DNA from: Arcobacteraceae bacterium
GTDB lineage: Bacteria; Campylobacterota; Campylobacteria; Campylobacterales; Arcobacteraceae
Length of the DNA stretch: 36,196 nt
Assembly: GCA_029939245.1 (NCBI GenBank)
Contig: JAOZTH010000002.1
Coordinates: forward strand, 8,224-44,419
Direction: 5' to 3'
Every line of letters begins with the position of its first letter. Within the stretch, counting starts at the first letter, position 1. The notes below the pieces were generated by a model that ran no database searches, had not been told where the DNA came from, and was given only the letters and a program-made list of their open reading frames with translations. This document shows positions 7,398-14,450 of the stretch, one piece after another. The position numbers and the translations under genes were made by a program.

Positions 7398-7793
7398 TTA
7401 TTTGGCGAAAGTGTCTATAAACTTGGATAGAGTCAAGAAAAAGCCCATCATACCTATGAGGACTACCATATTTTTGTTTAGAGCCTTTTGGATAGTAGTC
7501 TCTATATCGGCTCTCAAAACTTTAAATTCGCTTCTTAGTTCTTTGAAATCACTTCTCAAATCAGCAAATTCTCCTTTTAGTCCTGTAAATTCATCTTTCA
7601 AACTTGATACATCTGCTACCACTTCATCTAGTCTCATATCTAGATGATTGATATGATTAAACTGCGATTTTAGTAGTAGTGTGTTGATATCTTGGTGTGA
7701 AAGTGGCTCGTGTTTGCCTATCTTTGCTTCTATTTTCTCGACTTCTGGCTTGATAGCATTGACCCAAAAATCATCTACATATGTGGCTTTCAT
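7398..7793 (-). CDS. Coiled-coil protein with C-terminal membrane anchor
   Basis: A 131-residue protein of unknown function, starting at the ATG at 7793 with AGGAG just upstream; the frame is open further upstream but lies over promoter sequence. A soluble N-terminus (residues 1-45) is followed by a long heptad-like coiled coil. This contains near-repeats of an LK/R-x-E/D-F motif (SLKDEFTGLKGEFADLRSDFKELRSEFKVL, roughly 65-95). One membrane helix, NMVVLIGMMGFFLTLSKFI, lies near the C-terminus. The architecture recalls DUF1640-like or Bdr-like small tail-anchored coiled-coil proteins. It heads a unit with the small ORF, the deaminase and the ABC ATPase, and is transcribed divergently from pyrG. 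Confidence 0.75.
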   Translation of the reverse strand: MKATYVDDFWVNAIKPEVEKIEAKIGKHEPLSHQDINTLLLKSQFNHINHLDMRLDEVVADVSSLKDEFTGLKGEFADLRSDFKELRSEFKVLRADIETTIQKALNKNMVVLIGMMGFFLTLSKFIDTFAK

Positions 7794-7809
7794 CTCTCTC
7801 CTTTTTGTA

Positions 7810-7835
7810 AGTATATCCAAAAAATATAAAAGTTT
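7810..7835 (-). promoter_or_regulatory. Promoter of the coiled-coil/deaminase unit
   Basis: The minus strand reads AAACTTTTATATTTTTTGGA and then the -10 box TATACT (7815-7810). TTTGGA just before the -10 matches other promoters here, but the AAG element is not at the usual spacing. The upstream AAAACTTT is shared, in the other direction, with the pyrG promoter. Confidence 0.55.
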
Positions 7836-7854
7836 CAACAAAAAAAGATAAAAT
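7830..7854 (+). promoter_or_regulatory. Promoter of pyrG-ispDF
   Basis: AAGTTT at 7830-7835 is followed 13 nt later by the -10 box TAAAAT (7849-7854). The predicted start, near 7861, places AAAGG (7861-7865) at the very 5' end of the transcript and the ATG at 7874. Confidence 0.55.
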
Positions 7855-7873
7855 GACACAAAAGGTATCATAC

Positions 7874-9499
7874 ATGAACAACAAATGCAATATTATATTT
7901 GTGACAGGCGGAGTTTTAAGCAGCTTAGGCAAAGGCATCACAGCGGCATCTGTGGCAACTATACTTAAACATAGTGGCTACAAAACTACCATGCTCAAGA
8001 TAGACCCATATCTAAACGTAGATCCAGGAACCATGAGTCCGCTAGAACACGGAGAGGTATTTGTGACAGATGATGGAGCGGAGACTGACCTTGATCTGGG
8101 GCATTATGAGAGGTTTTTAAACACCAACTTAGGCAAAAAAAACAACATAACCACAGGACAGATATATAGTGCCGTCATCAAAAAAGAGCGACAAGGCAAA
8201 TATCTAGGACAGACGATACAGGTGATACCACATATAGTAGATGAGATAAAAGCTGCGATATACAAAGCTTCAAAAGGTTTTGAGTTTTTAATAGTAGAGT
8301 TAGGTGGCACTGTAGGCGATATAGAGGGTGCGCCGTTTTTAGAAGCGGTGCGAGAGATCATATTTGAAAATGATAGACACCAAACTATGAATATCCATGT
8401 GACACTTGTGCCATTTCTCAAAGCGGCCGGTGAGCTAAAGACCAAACCCACACAACACAGCGTCCAAGAGCTTCGCCGTATAGGTATCCAGCCACATATG
8501 CTAGTGTGTCGTTGTGAAAAAAACTTGCCAGAACAGCTCAAAAAGAAACTTGCCTTTAGTTGTGATGTGCCTATAGATGCTGTCATACAGGCAAAAGATG
8601 CGAAAACGATATATGCTGTGCCTATGGAGTTTTTGCAAGATGGCATATTTGAACCACTTGCGAAGCATTTTAAACTTGACAAAACTAGACCAGATATGAC
8701 AAAGTGGAGTTTGCTAGTAAACAATCTTCTCAAACCACGCCAAGAGTTAAAACTAGCATTTGTAGGAAAATATCTCAAACTCAAAGAAGCCTACAAATCG
8801 CTACTAGAAGCTATATCTCATAGTGGAGCGAAACATAGTGTCAAAGTCCAGATAATATGGTGTGATAGCGAAGATATAGAAAAACTTGGTGCCAAAGATA
8901 TCTTAAAAAATTGTGATTGTGTTTTAGTCGCTGGTGGTTTTGGCGACAGGGGTATACAAGGCAAGATAGAGGCTATCAAATATGCTAGGACAAACGACAT
9001 ACCATATCTAGGCATCTGTCTCGGTATGCAACTAGCTATAGTGGAGTATTTGCAAAATGTAGTAGGAGTCAAAGATGCAACATCTGTAGAGTTCGATGAA
9101 AGCACAAAAGAACCAGCAATATACTTGATAGAGCAGTTTATCAGCACCACAGGAGACCAGCAGTTTCGCACTACAAAAAGCCCACTAGGTGGCACTATGC
9201 GGTTGGGGGCATATGATTTCACAGCAAAAGATGGCACCATACTAGCAAAAGCATACAAAGAGAAAAAGCAAAGCGAAAGACACAGACACAGATATGAGGT
9301 AAATCCTACATACAAAGATAGGTTGCAAAAGGCAGGTATGATAGTATCGGCACATAGTGGAGAGCTAGTTGAAGCGGTGGAGATACCCTCTCACAAGTGG
9401 TTTGTAGGGGTGCAGTTTCATCCAGAATTTACCAGTAGTTTGGAGTATCCTAGCCCTATCATAGATGAGTTTATCAAAGCAGGATTAGATGGCAAGTGA
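7874..9499 (+). CDS. pyrG: CTP synthase PyrG
   Basis: PyrG makes CTP from UTP, ATP and glutamine. The N-terminal synthetase domain begins IIFVTGGVLSSLGKGITAAS (P-loop) and includes SPLEHGEVFVTDDGAETDLDLGHYERF and VELGGTVGDIEGAPF, with the Mg/ATP ligands. The C-terminal class I glutaminase has the nucleophile in LGICLGMQ and the His-Glu pair in VQFHPEF. From the ATG at 7874 it is 541 residues, the family norm. This start is preferred over the in-frame ATG at 7853 because AAAGG lies 8 nt before it and 7853 lies on the -10 box. The 3' end overlaps ispDF by 11 nt. Confidence 0.97.
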   Translation: MNNKCNIIFVTGGVLSSLGKGITAASVATILKHSGYKTTMLKIDPYLNVDPGTMSPLEHGEVFVTDDGAETDLDLGHYERFLNTNLGKKNNITTGQIYSAVIKKERQGKYLGQTIQVIPHIVDEIKAAIYKASKGFEFLIVELGGTVGDIEGAPFLEAVREIIFENDRHQTMNIHVTLVPFLKAAGELKTKPTQHSVQELRRIGIQPHMLVCRCEKNLPEQLKKKLAFSCDVPIDAVIQAKDAKTIYAVPMEFLQDGIFEPLAKHFKLDKTRPDMTKWSLLVNNLLKPRQELKLAFVGKYLKLKEAYKSLLEAISHSGAKHSVKVQIIWCDSEDIEKLGAKDILKNCDCVLVAGGFGDRGIQGKIEAIKYARTNDIPYLGICLGMQLAIVEYLQNVVGVKDATSVEFDESTKEPAIYLIEQFISTTGDQQFRTTKSPLGGTMRLGAYDFTAKDGTILAKAYKEKKQSERHRHRYEVNPTYKDRLQKAGMIVSAHSGELVEAVEIPSHKWFVGVQFHPEFTSSLEYPSPIIDEFIKAGLDGK

Positions 9500-10607
9500 T
9501 GTATCGCTCGTCATTTTAAGTGCTGGAGACTCTACAAGATTTGGTCAAAATCCCAAAAAACAGTGGATAGCAGTAGGCGATGAACCGCTGTGGCTATATG
9601 TAGCAAAAAGGTTTCAAAAGATTTATAAATTTGACAAGATAGTCATAACTAGTAGCAAAGATGAGATGGATTATAAAAAAACTTTTTCTCAAGATTTTGA
9701 TATAGTTTGTGGAGGCGACACGAGACAAAACTCCATACAAAATGCTATCAAAAAGATAGAGACAAAATATGTGATGATCACAGATATGGCTAGATGCTGT
9801 GTGCCAAAAAAGGTCGTGCTAAACTTACTAAAACATAGAACAGATGCTGTGTGTGTGGTGCCGACTCTTGGTATAACCGATACATTAATGTATGAAAATA
9901 GTTATATAGATAGAGAAAAAACCCATCTAATACAAACTCCGCAAATATCAATCACTAGCAAACTGATACAAGCTATATCAAAAGGCAAACAATACACAGA
10001 CGAAAGCACCGCTATAAAAGCAAACGGCGGGACTGTTTTGTATATAAAAGGTAGCAAAAAGTCCGACAAGATCACGACCAAAAAAGATATCAAAGACAAA
10101 AAGTGTCTCAAAGCCCCAAGCAAAAAAACACTGGTAGGATTTGGCTACGACATACACAAGATTATCGATGACAAACCTATGTATCTGTGCGGTGTCAAAC
10201 TAGATACAAAATATGGACTACTAGCACATAGCGATGGCGATGTAGCGATACATAGTGTTATAGATGCCGTGCTAGGAGCGATGGGAGCAGGGGACATCGG
10301 CGACTTTTTTCCAGATACCGATAAACAATATGAAAATATAAGTTCGGCTAAACTACTACAACATATAGTCGGGTTCGCTACAAAAACAGGGTATAAAATA
10401 GTCAATATAGATATGACGATAGTAGCACAAATACCCAAAATATCGCCATATAAAAGCCAGATGAGACACCATATGGCAAAACTGCTAGGCACTAAGCCAA
10501 ACCGCATAAATATCAAAGCAACTACAAACGAGCTGCTAGATAGTGTAGGTCAAAGCAAAGCTATAGCTGTGTATGCTGTCGCTAACTTGAGGTATATAAA
10601 AGCTTGA
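9489..10607 (+). CDS. ispDF: Bifunctional IspD/IspF isoprenoid enzyme
   Basis: A fusion of two enzymes of the MEP pathway, typical of Campylobacterota and some Alphaproteobacteria. Residues 1 to about 205 are IspD, 2-C-methyl-D-erythritol 4-phosphate cytidylyltransferase, with the nucleotide-binding LSAGDSTRFGQNPKKQW and the GGDTRQNSIQNAI block. Residues ~212-372 are IspF, the cyclodiphosphate synthase, with VGFGYDIHKI, LLAHSDGDVAIHSVIDAVLGA and GDIGDFFPDTD carrying the metal-binding Asp/His residues. The total of 372 residues is usual. It overlaps pyrG; IspD uses CTP, the PyrG product, so the pairing is also metabolically sensible. A transposase remnant lies directly downstream. Confidence 0.96.
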   Translation: MASDVSLVILSAGDSTRFGQNPKKQWIAVGDEPLWLYVAKRFQKIYKFDKIVITSSKDEMDYKKTFSQDFDIVCGGDTRQNSIQNAIKKIETKYVMITDMARCCVPKKVVLNLLKHRTDAVCVVPTLGITDTLMYENSYIDREKTHLIQTPQISITSKLIQAISKGKQYTDESTAIKANGGTVLYIKGSKKSDKITTKKDIKDKKCLKAPSKKTLVGFGYDIHKIIDDKPMYLCGVKLDTKYGLLAHSDGDVAIHSVIDAVLGAMGAGDIGDFFPDTDKQYENISSAKLLQHIVGFATKTGYKIVNIDMTIVAQIPKISPYKSQMRHHMAKLLGTKPNRINIKATTNELLDSVGQSKAIAVYAVANLRYIKA

Positions 10608-10608
10608 T

Positions 10609-10800
10609 AGTTTTGTAGCGTTTTATATTACTTTTTTTGTAGATATTAAAAAACGAAGAACCTTGTTTGTGACGGCAGGTAAAGATAGCACTACTGTCAA
10701 ACGATTTAAAGATGATTTTATAGAGCATGATGGAGATATAGACAATATCAAAGATATAAGCTGTGATATCTGTTTGTATTTTTGTCAAAATAGGAAGTGA
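10609..10800 (+). pseudogene. ISL3-family transposase remnant
   Basis: Immediately after ispDF one frame reads YITFFVDIKKRRTLFVTAGK, then DSTTVKRFKDDFIEHDGD and IDNIKDISCDI, before ending at a TGA at 10798. This matches the core of ISL3-type (IS204/IS1001/IS1165) DDE transposases, which have a VDL..RRVLFVTEGKD.. pattern around the first catalytic aspartate and a CIDMSPAF block later. Here the SPAF part and everything beyond it is lost, there is no start codon, and the N-terminal zinc finger is absent. It is a dead fragment of about 60 codons. I see no terminal inverted repeats. Confidence 0.7.
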
Positions 10801-10990
10801 TAGTGTCTATATCCAAAATATCCCGAAACTTATATCGTATTTTAGCACCGATTGCTTTGCCTATATTGAGCCTGCTAGTGCTAGTATTATAAACATTTTT
10901 TTGTCATTTATATGCTTTTTATATTTTATATCCAGAAAACCCAAAAGTTATAAAATTTTAGATAGAAATAAGATTATTGAGATACTTTAA
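10763..10990 (+). other. Unrecognised ORF in the scar after ispDF
   Basis: This 75-codon frame overlaps the transposase remnant and contains one hydrophobic stretch (IINIFLSFICFLYFI) followed by a basic tail. There is no Shine-Dalgarno before its GTG. The 10608-11025 interval holds only the remnant, this frame and the rpmE promoter. The frame is as likely to be debris left by the insertion event as a gene. Confidence 0.2.
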
Positions 10991-11007
10991 GCAAAAAACG
11001 ATAAAAT
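10989..11007 (+). promoter_or_regulatory. Promoter of rpmE-rsmI
   Basis: TTTAAG is followed by 10 nt (CAAAAAACGA) and the -10 box TAAAAT at 11002-11007. AAGGA at 11016-11020 precedes the ATG at 11026. This is a clean match to the window's shared promoter arrangement. Confidence 0.7.
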
Positions 11008-11025
11008 AAACAAAAAAGGACAATT

Positions 11026-11226
11026 ATGAAAAAAGATATACACCCTGGCTTTGTAGCTTGCAAGGTCACATGCGCTTGTGGCAACAGCTTTGAAACCAAG
11101 TCAAACAAGGAGATCATGAACATAGATGTATGCTCCTCTTGTCATCCGTTTTTTACTGGTGAGCGAACTATGGTAGATGCTACAGGTCGTATCGACAAGT
11201 TCAAACAAAAATACAATATGAAATAG
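11026..11226 (+). CDS. rpmE: 50S ribosomal protein L31
   Basis: L31 is a small protein of the large ribosomal subunit that bridges to the small subunit. The protein is 66 residues, starting MKKDIHPGF. It is the zinc-binding form: Cys16 and Cys18 (CAC) and Cys36 and Cys39 (CSSC) form the ribbon, within the conserved [10 protein letters not shown] segment. Zinc-bound L31 can serve as a zinc reserve. Its own promoter lies at 10989-11007 with a strong ribosome-binding site. rsmI follows after 64 nt, a gene order common in this phylum. Confidence 0.97.
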   Translation: MKKDIHPGFVACKVTCACGNSFETKSNKEIMNIDVCSSCHPFFTGERTMVDATGRIDKFKQKYNMK

Positions 11227-11290
11227 ATAAAATTTATAACTTATTTAAAAATCAACACATCATAGACAATATATACCAAAGTTTTGTCTT

Positions 11291-12112
11291 GTGTTGAGTT
11301 TTTTACCCACCCCTATAGGCAATCTCGAGGATATCACATATAGAACCATAAAGCTTCTTAAAATTTGTGAAGTTGTGTTGTGTGAAGATACAAGAGTTAC
11401 CAAAAGATTGATAACACTGCTCAACGATAAGCTTGTCTGCCACATAGATATAAATCAAAAACAATTTATAAGTATGCACTCCCACAATGAACAATATATT
11501 TTAGACAATCTCGATGACGAGTTTTTTGAGAAAGATATCGTATATATGAGTGATGCAGGCACTCCATGTATCAGCGATCCGGGGGCAATGCTAGTGAAGT
11601 ATTGTCAAAAACACCATATAAAATATCAAGTTTTACCCGGAGCTAGTGCTTCTATAGTAGCGGTGGCTGCTTGTGGCTTTGATATAGAGCGGTTTTTGTT
11701 TGTAGGGTTTTTGCCACACAAACACACCGCTAGAAAAGTCCAACTACAAACGATACTAGACGATGGCTTCGTGAGTGTCTTGTATGAATCACCCAAAAGA
11801 GTGGTGGATTTGCTAGAGATTATCCACAGCCTAAACCCTACAGTAGAGATATTTGTAGCCAAAGAGCTTAGCAAACTTCATGAACAGTTTTTTGTAGGCA
11901 AAGCTGACGAAGTGCTTGAGATATTGAAAAAGACAAGCATAAAAGGCGAGTGGATAGTAGTGATAGATGGTGCTGCAAAATCCACAGGCGAGCCTATAAC
12001 TATAGATGATATAAGTAGCTTGAGTTTGCCACCAAAACAAAAGGCGAAACTACTAGCGAAACTAACCAGTCGCCCTATAAAAGATATTTACGATAATTTA
12101 AATGAGCTATAA
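11291..12112 (+). CDS. rsmI: 16S rRNA (cytidine1402-2'-O)-methyltransferase RsmI
   Basis: RsmI methylates the 2'-OH of C1402 in the decoding centre of 16S rRNA. The protein (273 residues) shows the family blocks FLPTPIGNLEDITYR, CEDTRVTKRL, YMSDAGTPCISDPG, VLPGASASIVA, VGFLPH and YESPKRV, which belong to the SAM-binding tetrapyrrole-methylase fold. The GTG at 11291 begins a normal N-terminus, with a TTG two codons... one codon later as an alternative; no clear Shine-Dalgarno is visible for either. It follows rpmE closely and is likely co-transcribed. The 3' end converges on ribA with a 6-nt overlap. Confidence 0.95.
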   Translation: MLSFLPTPIGNLEDITYRTIKLLKICEVVLCEDTRVTKRLITLLNDKLVCHIDINQKQFISMHSHNEQYILDNLDDEFFEKDIVYMSDAGTPCISDPGAMLVKYCQKHHIKYQVLPGASASIVAVAACGFDIERFLFVGFLPHKHTARKVQLQTILDDGFVSVLYESPKRVVDLLEIIHSLNPTVEIFVAKELSKLHEQFFVGKADEVLEILKKTSIKGEWIVVIDGAAKSTGEPITIDDISSLSLPPKQKAKLLAKLTSRPIKDIYDNLNEL

Positions 12113-12667
12113 AATATGACCCAATTTTATCTTTTTTACGTTTAGATAGTCTCTGTTTTGTGCCGTAGGAGTCATCTGTATAGGCACGGTGAGTGCTATA
12201 TCTACTTTGACTGCCGATATTTTTCGTGGATTGTTGGTCAGCAAATTTATCTGCTTTATATCATAATAATCCAATATATAATCAACTATACCATAGTCTC
12301 GCATATCGTCCTCAAATCCCAGCTGATGGTTTGCTTGGACCGTGTCTAGTCCGCCATCTTGTAGAGCATATGCTTGGACTTTGTTGAACAGTCCTATACC
12401 TCTGCCCTCTTGTCGCAAATATATCACCGCTCCGCCGTGAGTGTTTATATAGTCCAAAGCAAAGTTTAGTTGAGCTTGACAGTCGCATTTGATACTAGAT
12501 ATAGCATCGCCTGTGAGACACTCGCTATGTATCCGCACATTTGGAACTTTTGGTAGCTTTGCTGTCTTTATGACTAGATGTTCTTTGTCCTTTTGTCTAA
12601 ACACTTGGACTACAAACTCGCCGTGAGTTGTAGGTAGCTTGGCAGTGTTTGATACTTCGCATATCAT
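12107..12667 (-). CDS. ribA: GTP cyclohydrolase II RibA
   Basis: RibA opens GTP to 2,5-diamino-6-ribosylamino-4(3H)-pyrimidinone 5'-phosphate, the first step of riboflavin synthesis. Zinc-binding cysteines are in SECLTGDAISSIKCDCQ. The substrate and catalytic block is YLRQEGRGIGLFNKVQAYALQD, and LLTNNPRKI is conserved near the C-terminus. It is the standalone form (186 residues), not fused to RibB. The start is the ATG at 12667, one nucleotide after the glyQ stop, with GGTG upstream; the frame is open to a GTG at 12697, but that adds residues not expected in the family. It is co-transcribed with glyQ. Confidence 0.95.
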   Translation of the reverse strand: MICEVSNTAKLPTTHGEFVVQVFRQKDKEHLVIKTAKLPKVPNVRIHSECLTGDAISSIKCDCQAQLNFALDYINTHGGAVIYLRQEGRGIGLFNKVQAYALQDGGLDTVQANHQLGFEDDMRDYGIVDYILDYYDIKQINLLTNNPRKISAVKVDIALTVPIQMTPTAQNRDYLNVKKIKLGHIL

Positions 12668-12668
12668 A

Positions 12669-13523
12669 TCACACACCGTCTTTGTATAGTTTGGCACATG
12701 CAGTTGATAGCTGACGGATTTTCAGTATGTAGCTTTGGCGGTTTGTCACACTTATAGCTTTTCTGGCATCAAGTGTGTTAAATATATGTGAAGCTATCAT
12801 GCACTGGTCATATGCAGGCAAAGCCAAGCAGTGTTTGATACAGTTTCCACACTCAGCAACCGCATCGTCAAAATGAGAAAACAATATATCCACAGAAGCT
12901 ACTTCAAAGTTGTATTTGCTAAACTGCTTTTCTCCTTGTAGATGAATATCGGCATAAGTGGTATTTACATCGCCGTGAGTACTCCACACTATATCAAATA
13001 TATTGTCAACCCCTTGTAGATACATAGCCAACCTCTCTGTGCCATAGGTTATCTCTGCTGGTATTTGCTGGGCTGCTATACCGCCTACTTGTTGAAAATA
13101 TGTAAACTGTGTGATCTCCATACCATCTAGCCACACTTCCCAGCCTAGTCCCCAAGCACCCAAAGTAGGGGACTCCCAGTTGTCCTCGACAAATCGTATG
13201 TCGTGCTTTTTTGTGTCAAGCCCTATGTATTGTAGCGACTTTAGATATAGGTCTTGTATATCAGCTGGACTTGGCTTCATAACTACTTGAAACTGATAAT
13301 AACTTCCTAGTCTGTTTGGATTTTCGCCGTATCGTCCATCTGTCGGTCGGCGACATGGTGCTACATAGGCTACATTCCACGGCTTGTCGTCCAAAGTTCG
13401 CAGCACTGTAGCTGGATGGAAAGTGCCAGCTCCACTGGGTATATCGTATGGCTGCAATATATTACAACCTTGTGTGCTCCAATATGTTTGTAGCTTGAGT
13501 AGTAGTTGGCTAAATGTTAGCAT
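12669..13523 (-). CDS. glyQ: Glycyl-tRNA synthetase alpha subunit
   Basis: GlyQ is the class II catalytic subunit of the bacterial alpha2beta2 glycyl-tRNA synthetase. The 284-residue sequence contains the diagnostic blocks [11 protein letters not shown]-like (here [19 protein letters not shown]), [39 protein letters not shown] and TYFQQVGG. The beta subunit, glyS, is not in the window; in Campylobacterota the two genes are often apart. The gene has its own promoter and is followed directly by ribA. It is separated from the divergent membrane-protein gene by about 125 nt. Confidence 0.97.
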   Translation of the reverse strand: MLTFSQLLLKLQTYWSTQGCNILQPYDIPSGAGTFHPATVLRTLDDKPWNVAYVAPCRRPTDGRYGENPNRLGSYYQFQVVMKPSPADIQDLYLKSLQYIGLDTKKHDIRFVEDNWESPTLGAWGLGWEVWLDGMEITQFTYFQQVGGIAAQQIPAEITYGTERLAMYLQGVDNIFDIVWSTHGDVNTTYADIHLQGEKQFSKYNFEVASVDILFSHFDDAVAECGNCIKHCLALPAYDQCMIASHIFNTLDARKAISVTNRQSYILKIRQLSTACAKLYKDGV

Positions 13524-13544
13524 ATTTGTATCCTATTTTTTGCA

Positions 13545-13563
13545 TATTATATCGTATTAAAAT
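13545..13563 (-). promoter_or_regulatory. Promoter of glyQ-ribA, shared 19-nt core
   Basis: On the minus strand this is ATTTTAATACGATATAATA, with the -10 box TATAAT at 13551-13546. It is identical over 19 nt to the promoter at 3053-3071. The ATG lies about 22 nt downstream of the -10. Confidence 0.65.
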
Positions 13564-13601
13564 AAATTTGCTACCTTTTAAGCTATGACAAAAGTTATAT
13601 T

Positions 13602-13620
13602 AAGCAAATTTTGGTATTAT
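13602..13620 (+). promoter_or_regulatory. Promoter of the small membrane protein gene
   Basis: AAG (13602-13604), 10 nt (CAAATTTTGG), then TATTAT at 13615-13620, matching the window consensus. A strong AAGGAG (13638-13643) precedes the ATG at 13650. Confidence 0.7.
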
Positions 13621-13649
13621 AAACAAAATTTATTATCAAGGAGTCCTAT

Positions 13650-14054
13650 ATGGATATATTATTTACGATGGTGCCTATGGGTGTGGTTTTGACTATGGCT
13701 GTGTTTTTGTATTTTGAACACAGAGCAATACAGGCAAACAAAGCTTCAAAAGCACAGACAGACGATCTTAGTCAAAAGCTAGAAAACTACAACACATCAA
13801 ACAATGCAGGACTGTTTGGTCTTGGCTCATATATTATCACATTGATATTGGCTTTTAGTTCTTTTGATCCATCATATGGGTTAATCCATGCTTTGTTGTA
13901 TATATTTATCACTACATTTGTAGGGTCTGTGATCATCTTTGTTATCAAGTTCAAAAGAAGCATATTGGTCAAGGTATTTGCTGCATTTTTGTATGGTGTT
14001 CCACATATGGTAGCATCTACTTTTGCTTTTTTGACTACTTATTTGATAATATAA
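13650..14054 (+). CDS. Small polytopic membrane protein, unknown function
   Basis: A 134-residue integral membrane protein that I cannot assign to a family. Hydrophobic segments lie at about residues 3-22, 55-72, 78-100 and 110-133, so four helices are likely. A soluble loop (residues 25-50, HRAIQANKASKAQTDDLSQK) falls between the first two. It has one of the clearest ribosome-binding sites in the window and its own promoter, and is followed by a strong terminator, so it is a well-defined single-gene unit and is probably well expressed. Nothing nearby indicates its role. Confidence 0.75.
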   Translation: MDILFTMVPMGVVLTMAVFLYFEHRAIQANKASKAQTDDLSQKLENYNTSNNAGLFGLGSYIITLILAFSSFDPSYGLIHALLYIFITTFVGSVIIFVIKFKRSILVKVFAAFLYGVPHMVASTFAFLTTYLII

Positions 14055-14183
14055 CGACAAAGAGACACAACTACTTGCTGTAGTCACAAAGCTTTTAGGA
14101 ACTTTGTTTGGCAACTTGTTGATAATAATACAAAATTGCTTTAAGTTTTATTTGATATTGGGGCTGACCTCAAATTTACCTAT

Positions 14184-14215
14184 AAAAAGAGATAGCAAAT
14201 ATGCTATCTCTTTTT
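14184..14215. terminator. Bidirectional intrinsic terminator
   Basis: A perfect 14-bp stem (14184-14197 with 14202-14215) and a 4-nt AATA loop. The A-run on one side and T-run on the other let it act on both strands. It ends the small membrane protein gene from the left and the sqr unit from the right. The rest of 14055-14232 shows nothing else I can support. Confidence 0.9.
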
Positions 14216-14232
14216 ATTTTGCTTGATTTGTA

Positions 14233-14397
14233 TTAGCGATGTGATTTGATCAACAATCTAGTGATCATCAAGTTAAATTTGAAAAATCTAACTATCTGCC
14301 ACAAAATACAACTTCTCATAAATTTTGTAAACTTATTTGGTATCGGTGGGAAATATGCTTGTTCATATGCTTTTCTATTCTCTTGTTTTTCTATCAT
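14233..14397 (-). CDS. 54-residue basic protein downstream of sqr
   Basis: A small gene missed by a 60-codon cutoff. The ATG at 14397 has AAGGAC nearby, and the frame closes with TAA at 14235-14233. The product starts MIEKQENRKAYEQAYFPPIP and continues NKFTKFMRSCILWQIVRFFK, then a hydrophobic, basic C-terminus (FNLMITRLLIKSHR). The PPIPNKFT segment followed by an amphipathic, aromatic helix suggests a membrane-associated peptide. It lies 51 nt after sqr and before the terminator, so it is in the sqr transcript. I have a sense that similar short proteins accompany respiratory genes in this phylum, but I cannot name the family. Confidence 0.7.
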   Translation of the reverse strand: MIEKQENRKAYEQAYFPPIPNKFTKFMRSCILWQIVRFFKFNLMITRLLIKSHR

Positions 14398-14430
14398 TTT
14401 TTGTCCTTTTTGTTTTATTTCTCATCATAA

Positions 14431-14450
14431 AAGATGAAATATTTCATCTT
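14431..14450. repeat. Perfect 20-nt palindrome at the sqr stop codon
   Basis: AAGATGAAATATTTCATCTT is fully self-complementary and begins within the sqr TAA. In RNA it could form a hairpin between sqr and the 54-residue gene, though it has almost no loop. It lacks a T-run, so it is more likely an mRNA-processing or binding site than a terminator. Confidence 0.6.

Noticed and set aside
8104-9315. Long minus-strand frames inside pyrG
   Set aside because: They are shadows of a gene with complete CTP synthase motifs; cysteine- and serine-rich translations are typical of antisense frames.
10582-10788. 68-codon minus-strand frame after ispDF
   Set aside because: It is antisense to the transposase remnant, which gives a recognisable protein on the plus strand.
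14246-14437. 63-codon plus-strand frame between the terminator and sqr
   Set aside because: The opposite strand holds a better gene (14233-14397) with a ribosome-binding site and operon position.
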